A stretch of 64,000 nt of DNA from Gambelia wislizenii (Eukaryota; Chordata; Lepidosauria; Squamata; Crotaphytidae), in contig JAUMIR010000005.1 of the NCBI GenBank assembly GCA_030847615.1, forward strand, positions 113,179,116 to 113,243,115. Reading direction: 5' to 3'. Of the stretch, positions 59,365 to 64,000 are shown piece after piece. The position numbers and the translations under genes are program-made. Within the stretch, counting starts at the first letter, position 1, and every line of letters starts with the position of its first letter. A model generated the notes under the pieces. It had not been told where the DNA came from. It saw nothing but the letters and a program-made list of their open reading frames with translations, and made no database searches.

Positions 59365-59790
59365 TAGCCACAGTAGTAAGTGACAACAGTTAAGGCACCA
59401 GGGCCTTTTTTCTGTGGGGCCTACTGGCCCAGGTTTTGTTGAGGCCTGTAAGGCCTTGTAGGCCTGCGCCCTGAGCCTACTGGCTGATTAACAACAACAA
59501 CAACAACAACAACAACAAGGGAGGGCCTTAGATACCACAGTATTAAGTAGTAACACTTAGGGTAGCAGGGCCTTTTTACTGTGGGGCCTACCTGGCCCAC
59601 GTTTTGTGAGGGCTGTAAGGCCTTGTAAGCCTGGGCATAGGGACTAGTGGCAGGCTAATGATAATAATAGATTAAGCCAATAATAGCAGCAATAATAACA
59701 ACAACAACACAGGATTACAGTGGATTAACATCATAGGTGTATATATGCCAGAATACTACCCCAATTGGGGAACAAGACTTTGGTTACTTA
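58310..59790 (+). promoter_or_regulatory. Ngaro-type leader / 5' terminal region
   Basis: GC-richer non-coding region before Gag. TTATATAGG at 58439-58447 could be a TATA box, followed by a pyrimidine-rich start-like CTCTTCTCAGCCTC. GAAGAGGTGAGG near 58393 fits a splice donor. It would contain the A1 part of the split repeats if the element is complete. Overlapping short ORFs (58499-58836) have no motif. Confidence 0.45.
59110..59690 (+). repeat. Tandem repeat of about 150-170 bp in the leader, 3-4 units
   Basis: The word GGGCCTATTGGCTGATTAAT begins at 59168 and 59316. Diverged versions lie at 59473 and 59641, giving spacings of 148, 157 and 168. Each unit contains TGTGGGGCCTAC..GGCCCA, TTTTGTGAGG, a trinucleotide tract and a 'cagtagtaagtgacaac' word. 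The tract is AAT in the first two units and AAC in the third. Confidence 0.85.
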
Positions 59791-59791
59791 G

Positions 59792-61211
59792 ATGGCACCT
59801 ATGAAAGGGAAAGCTGAGGGTAAGGGCAAAGGTCCAGCCCCCAAACGGCCTGTGGCCCCTTCCCCTTCCCCCTCATCTAGTGATGAGCAGGAAGAGATAC
59901 CCTGGCAGGCAATCCCGGATAAGATCCAACAGAAATTAAAAGGGGTTGAGGGAGAGGGGCCAGTGTGCAGGCCAAAGTGTCTGGTTAAAAAAGGGAAGTT
60001 AGCTAACCAAATCCTTGCCCGTCTAGATGCCTTAGAGAAGAGGATTCATGGAGATGAGGCATCTGGATCCATCCCGTCAGATGGGATCATGGCAGGATCG
60101 TCTAAGCCTGATCTGGACCCAGAGCCGATGGAGGCACCAATGCCAGCTGGTGAGTCTCCTGTGGATGTGGCAAACTCCCAATGGGCCCTATGTGGCCATG
60201 GGGTGGTTGCCCCCCACTGCACCCATCATCACACCACAATGGTGGGTTCACAGGTTACACATTCGGCATGGCACATGCCGCAACAGGCTTTGGCTTGGGC
60301 CCCTCAACATTGGGCCCCTTGGGGCCCATTCACATTGGGAGGGGTTGGGGCCCCTGCCTGCTGTGGCAGGAACATCGCAAGCCGGCAGCTACGATGCTGT
60401 AGCCTCTGCAGCAATCGCTTTTGGGGAGATGTCTCTTCCCTTGGGGGATCACTTATTCCAGTCCACTAAGGACAAGATACTCAAGGGGGAATATGTGGAT
60501 GTATTCTCCCTTTTGTATAGGAATATTGAGAAAATCGATAAGGATGATGTGGATGACAAAGAAAAGAAACTCAAAAAAAAAAGGAAGGTGGAAAGGACTT
60601 GGTCAAACTGGCTCTTAGGATTTTTAATTCTGGCCGGCATACTTGTTAAAGGGTAACCACACTGGGTGGCAGACCTATTTCAATATATTGACATCTTTCA
60701 TAGGGCTTGTGTAGATTTTGCCGGCCTGGCCTGGCCTCTTTATGATGAAACCTTTTGTATGCGGGCAGATATTTACCCATCGCTTTGATGGGATATGATG
60801 CATCCCCAGTTATGGATGCAGCTGATGACACTAGCTCAACCAATCCAAGGGGAGTGCACACATAGTGGCCATTTACTTAGGAGTCCAGCACCTGGGGCAA
60901 ACAAGGCCCCTGTGGCCACCACTACAGGAAAGAAGCTCCTATGTTGGGAGTTTAGCTCTCATGGGGCCTGTTCACAGAAGCCCTGCAGATTTAGCCATGA
61001 GTGCTTCATCTGCGGGGCTTCACATTCCTTTCATAACTGCCCAAAAGGTAGAGGGCAGTTTGGGGGGGGGGCAGAGGATCATCAAGAGCAGTTAGAGGAG
61101 GCGGTCCCCCAAGTCAGCCTCAAAAAGGGTCCCAGCCCAATTAAATTGGAGGTGCTGGACAAGTGGCTCACACTATATCCCAATAAACAAGCGGCCGCTT
61201 ATCTTTCTTAG
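59792..61211 (+). pseudogene. Ngaro-type Gag, broken
   Basis: The N-terminal frame (59792-60300 or so) starts MAPMKGKAEGKGKGPAPK and is Lys/Pro/Ser-rich. The reading frame then shifts by about 60400 to one reading GDHLFQSTKDKIL, EYVDVFSLLYRNIEK and a basic DKEKKLKKKRK stretch, typical of Gag in these elements. In-frame stops lie at 60654-60656 and 60786-60788. The C-terminal part (60795-61211) has two zinc motifs at 60942-61040: C-x8-C-x4-C-x3-H (CWEFSSHGAC, then CRFSH) overlapping C-x2-C-x3-H-x4-C (CFICGASH, then C). Such fingers bind nucleic acid. The start was chosen as the first ATG of the long frame after the tandem repeats. Confidence 0.8.
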
Positions 61212-61239
61212 GGTTTTAGTTTAGGGTTTCAAATTCCAT

Positions 61240-61834
61240 AGCAAGAGGTCAGACAACCTTTTAGGACACGTAATTTACAGTCAGTTGTACGTAATGAAGC
61301 TATTGTTAGGGGAATATGCACAGTCAAATAATCCTCTTTTGACACTGCCGTTAGGGAAGTCCAGAAGCATGGATTAGGGGCACAAATGGCAAAATGCAAC
61401 ATTAAGTCGGCATTTTGCCTTCTCCCGGTTCATCTGGCCAATTTTGAATTGCTAGGTTTTCAGTTTGAGGGAAAGTTTTATATTGACTGCACACTGCCGA
61501 TGGGGTGTTCTGTTTCTTGTAATGCCTTTGAAATGTTCAGCATCTTTTGGGAATGGATGCTGAAAGTTAGAACAGGCCGGGGGGTGGGGTGGTACATTAT
61601 CTGAGTGATTTTTTGTTTATTGGACAATGCAGGTCAGGTCAATGCAATCATTTGCTGTATCAATTTGAGCAGATGACAAGGGAATTGGGAATCCCCCTTG
61701 CACCAGAGAAGACCGAAGGTCCTTCTCAACGATTGACTTTTTTAGGCATAGAGATTGATTCGGTGAATCAACAATGCTATTTGTCAGAGGATAAGGTGAC
61801 AGATTTACAGGAGCGGGTTAACCAATTTAGGTGA
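61240..61834 (+). pseudogene. Reverse transcriptase, broken and shortened
   Basis: Frame 61386-61604 reads MAKCNIKSAFCLLPVH, LLGFQFEGKFYID and LPMGCSVSCNAFE, the RT core. The first catalytic Asp (KCDIKSAF in relatives) is Asn at 61398-61400. The frame then shifts, and 61589-61834 reads VHYLSDFLFIG followed by LGIPLAPEKTEGP and TFLGIEIDS. The YxDD box is YLSD (61604-61609), so a second catalytic Asp is gone. Only about 130 bp with several stops separates Gag from the core, so the fingers region appears largely deleted. Confidence 0.85.
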
Positions 61835-62557
61835 AGGCAGAAGGCTACATTGAGGCAGTTACAGGTTCTCATTGGACACCTGAACTTCGCCTGCAAGGTG
61901 GTGGCTCCTGGTAGGGCTTTCCTCCACCAGTAGTGTGATGCCATTGTGGGCATCCGGATGCCATATCACAGGGTCTGGATTACTTGGGAGATCCAGGAGG
62001 GTTTGTGCATATGGCAGGAGTTTTTGGAAAACTTCAACGATGTATCATTCTGGTAGGAGGTAAGGAAATTACACGGCACCTCATAGATAGCCTCGGATGC
62101 TGAGGGGTCTATTGGGTTTGGGGTTTATTTTGGTGGATGTTGGTGTGCCAGCAGATGGCCTGCTGACTGGACAGGGACAGATGTTACACGTGACCTCACG
62201 TTTTTAGAATTCTTCCCTGTTCTGGTGGCCTCCACCATCTGGGCAAGGGAGATGTCGAATTTGTCAGTGCACTTTTGGTGTGACAATTTGGCAATGGTCC
62301 AGATTATAAACACTCTCACATCCAAGTCACCCCGTGTCATGAGGCTGGTCAGGGCCTTCACTCTGCAATGCCTTAAGCACAATGTTCTATTTGTTGCACG
62401 GCATGTGGTGGGCATGAACAATGAGATTGCTGACACTGTTTACCACATGCAGATGGGGCACTTCAGAGAGTTGGCTATGGATGTGGCACCTGAGGTCAGT
62501 TGCCCCGAGCACAAGGAAGGGATATACCAAGGCGATTCAGGAGTTTTTTCAATTTAG
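61835..62557 (+). pseudogene. RT connection and RNase H, broken
   Basis: After a multiply stopped connection region, SDAEG near 62094 corresponds to the first RNase H Asp block (usually TDAS). The frame at 62225-62557 reads FWCDNLAMVQIINTLTSKSP, then VARHVVGMNNEIADTVYHMQ, matching the DN and 'RHVPGxxNxxADxxSR' blocks of DIRS/Ngaro RNase H. Stops and frame changes lie between. Confidence 0.75.
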
Positions 62558-63367
62558 GAAACAGGAAGGTTTGGGACAGGGGGCACATGTCCCAGTGACT
62601 CAGTTGATGCATTTCTTCATCTTCTTGCACTGAAGAGGCCTTGCCCCAGAGTCAATCAGGGGCAAGCTATCAGCCATAGCATTTTGGTTGAAGGTGGAAG
62701 GGGCTGTGGATCACAAGGGGGATTTCCAGATATGGAAGGCCCTAGAGGGTTGGGCTAGAGTGAGGGGTAAAAAGACAGACTCTAGGATTCCCCTTGCACC
62801 TGAGATTTTGAAAGGCTTATGCCAGGGATGGGCAGGGATTTGCACATCACCATATGAGGCGGCAATGTTCCATGCCACGTCACTTATAGCATTCTTCGGG
62901 GCCTTACGGGTGAGTGAGCTGGTTGTGGCATCTAAGGCAGACATTACCAGTCAGACCTTGGAATTTGGAGATGTGTTAGTGAGCAACACTGTAGTTACAT
63001 TTACATTATGCTTTTCAAAATCTGACCAGTTGGGAAAAGGTAAAACCTCAAACTTATCCTGCTGTAGTGACCCAGACCTCTGCCTGGTTTTGGCCTTGCA
63101 GGAGTACATACAAGTTAGGGGGTATAGGCAGGGCCCATTGTTTGTCCATGCAATTCCCCCCCCCTAACTAGGTACCAGTTCTGGAAGGTGATGGCTAAGG
63201 CTCTTGAGAAGCTGGGGCTTTATGGGGCATGCTTTGGCACGCATTCCTGTCATATAGGGGCCCCATCTACAGCTGCAGCCGTGGGCATATCACCATCAGC
63301 AATCCAGCAAATTGAACACTGGAGATCCTCTGCTTTCAGGAGGTATGCCCGCCCACTCCCTTACTAA
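62490..63367 (+). pseudogene. Tyrosine recombinase (YR), broken
   Basis: The N-terminal core-binding part reads STRKGYTKAIQEFFQFRKQ in the frame of 62421-62633. One in-frame TGA at 62631-62633 is followed by the same frame to 63167. The catalytic core has FFGALRVSELV with the first Arg codon at 62907-62909. A frameshift occurs at a run of nine C (63156-63164). The second frame then reads WKVMAKALEKLGLYG and THSCHIGAPSTAAAVGIS. In the H-x-x-R box the Arg is replaced by His (63251-63253, consistent with CpG decay). The nucleophile Tyr is present in RRYARP (63344-63346). The stop TAA is at 63365-63367. Relatives join DNA circles into the genome with this enzyme. Confidence 0.9.
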
Positions 63368-63396
63368 CCTTCTTCTCTTTCCCTTTTGTCTTCCAG
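63362..63396 (+). promoter_or_regulatory. Strong 3' splice site overlapping the YR stop codon
   Basis: TACTAAC (63362-63368) is the ideal branch-point sequence. It is followed by a pyrimidine tract CCTTCTTCTCTTTCCCTTTT and CAG ending at 63396, 29 bases after the branch A. The YR stop TAA (63365-63367) lies inside the branch-point motif. Candidate donors are listed under findings. None is proven. Confidence 0.6.
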
Positions 63397-63993
63397 GTCC
63401 TAGACCCGTGATGGTGAAGTGCTGAGTGCTGATCTTTGGCCACAGTATGGTCTACTGGGCGGCCAGGCAGGCCCAGCTGAGTTATTTGGGACCTCACCTT
63501 GGTCTGGGAGATGGGGTAGTAATTGAGTGGTTGGGGAAGAGGAGACTTCACTAGCATGGCTTCATGCCATTGCTGTTTGGGATGTGTCGGGGGCCTCTGC
63601 CAGACATCCTCATTTTCAACTTGGGTGGGAATGATTTGGGCCTCCTCATGGGTAAGGCCCTGATTATTCAGGTGACACATGACATGGGGAGATCAGGTCG
63701 AGAGGGCCTGCAGTTGCTCTCATGTGGTTGGTCATTTTGCCCAGACAGCTGTGGCATGGGGAGGGGAACCCACATTTGTTTGATAGGGCTTGACAGAGCA
63801 TGAATAGGCAAATTCACAACTTTCTCAATGCAAATGGGGGATACTACAAACCACACCCAACCATTGTGTTTAAGAGGCCCGAGCTCTAAAGAGTGGACTA
63901 GGTTCACCTCTCAGACAAGGGGAACTTGATTTTTTTTTTAAGGATCTTCAGCAGGGGTTGAGGGACTTATTAGACGAGCTAGTGGAGGAATAA
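63397..63993 (+). pseudogene. SGNH-hydrolase-like ORF of a Ngaro-type element, broken
   Basis: Starts right after the acceptor CAG. It reads VLIFGHSMVYWAARQAQL (block I, GHS at 63438-63446 in place of GDS, with the Ser nucleophile kept), then LPDILIFNLGGNDLGLLMGK (block III GxND kept). Near the end, D and H of the DxxH box lie at 63896-63898 and 63905-63907, with a stop between them. It finishes DLQQGLRDLL before TAA at 63991-63993. In-frame stops at 63423-63425 and 63552-63554, plus at least two frameshifts (between 63801 and 63896, and near the T-run at 63930), destroy it. SGNH enzymes are esterases/lipases, and the role in Ngaro-type elements is unknown. An initial ATG lies at 63411. Confidence 0.8.
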
Positions 63994-64000
63994 GGGACTA

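Larger units (their letters stand above)
58310..64000 (+). mobile_element. Ngaro-type tyrosine-recombinase retrotransposon, decayed; continues past the window
   Basis: The domain order is leader, Gag, RT, RNase H, tyrosine recombinase (YR) and SGNH hydrolase, all on the plus strand. YR retrotransposons (DIRS/Ngaro order) integrate by recombinase instead of integrase. DIRS proper carries a DNA methyltransferase domain between RNase H and YR. Here YR overlaps the end of RNase H with no room for one, and an SGNH hydrolase follows, both pointing to Ngaro. All frames are broken, so this copy is dead. The left boundary is an estimate. The split direct repeats expected downstream lie outside the window. 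Confidence 0.85.

Noticed and set aside
62490..63367. Phage-type integrase or host recombinase
   Set aside because: The surrounding RT, RNase H and Gag with the matching motif style show it is the YR of a Ngaro-type retrotransposon.

Overview
The window looks like ordinary intergenic DNA of a squamate reptile (lizard or snake; perhaps an iguanian, which is a guess). No host gene could be supported. The evidence for a squamate is the repeat content: a 5S-rRNA-derived SINE with a (CA)n tail, two tRNA/CORE-type SINE families, degenerate CR1 LINEs ending in ATTCTATG repeats, palindromic hAT-like MITEs, pogo-like MITEs with TA target duplications, a mariner relic, a solo LTR and a Ngaro-type tyrosine-recombinase retrotransposon. 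The background is AT-rich and rich in microsatellites.

Layout. 1-3.3 kb: a palindromic MITE, an LTR-like repeat (second copy near 42 kb) and a CpG-dense, promoter-like repeat with perfect stem-loops. 3.4-7.9 kb: mostly anonymous, with a 5S SINE and a tRNA SINE. 8.0-9.9 kb: two minisatellites whose lack of stop codons creates large false ORFs. 10-16 kb: two copies of a MITE family with TIR GGACTTTATCAGAC, LINE ends, and a TIR element (14280-14912) that carries a copia-like Gag fragment. 16-27 kb: anonymous sequence, pogo-like MITEs, and a 600-bp imperfect inverted repeat centred on a MITE. 27-33.3 kb: a LINE tail with a zinc-finger motif, then a mariner split by a 2.7-kb CR1 that has a recognisable target-site duplication. 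34-37 kb: a second copy of the promoter-like repeat, a solo LTR with a perfect 5-bp duplication, and a pogo-like MITE. 37-58 kb: LINE tails, SINEs, microsatellites, nested MITEs, a CR1 tail and a third copy of the promoter-like repeat.

58.3 kb to the window end is the most gene-like region. It is a decayed Ngaro-type element in the order leader with tandem repeats, Gag with CCCH and CCHC fingers, reverse transcriptase, RNase H, tyrosine recombinase and SGNH hydrolase. Each domain is broken by stops, frameshifts or lost catalytic residues. A perfect TACTAAC branch-point motif overlaps the recombinase stop codon and is followed by a polypyrimidine tract and CAG directly before the hydrolase. 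This suggests that splicing once gave access to the hydrolase frame.

The candidates for something undescribed are (1) that splice/stop overlap, (2) the three-copy promoter-like repeat with two compensatory stem changes and a shared ATG-led proline-rich frame, and (3) the TIR element carrying a copia-like Gag fragment. All calls come from reading the sequence and from remembered family features. No database search was run.
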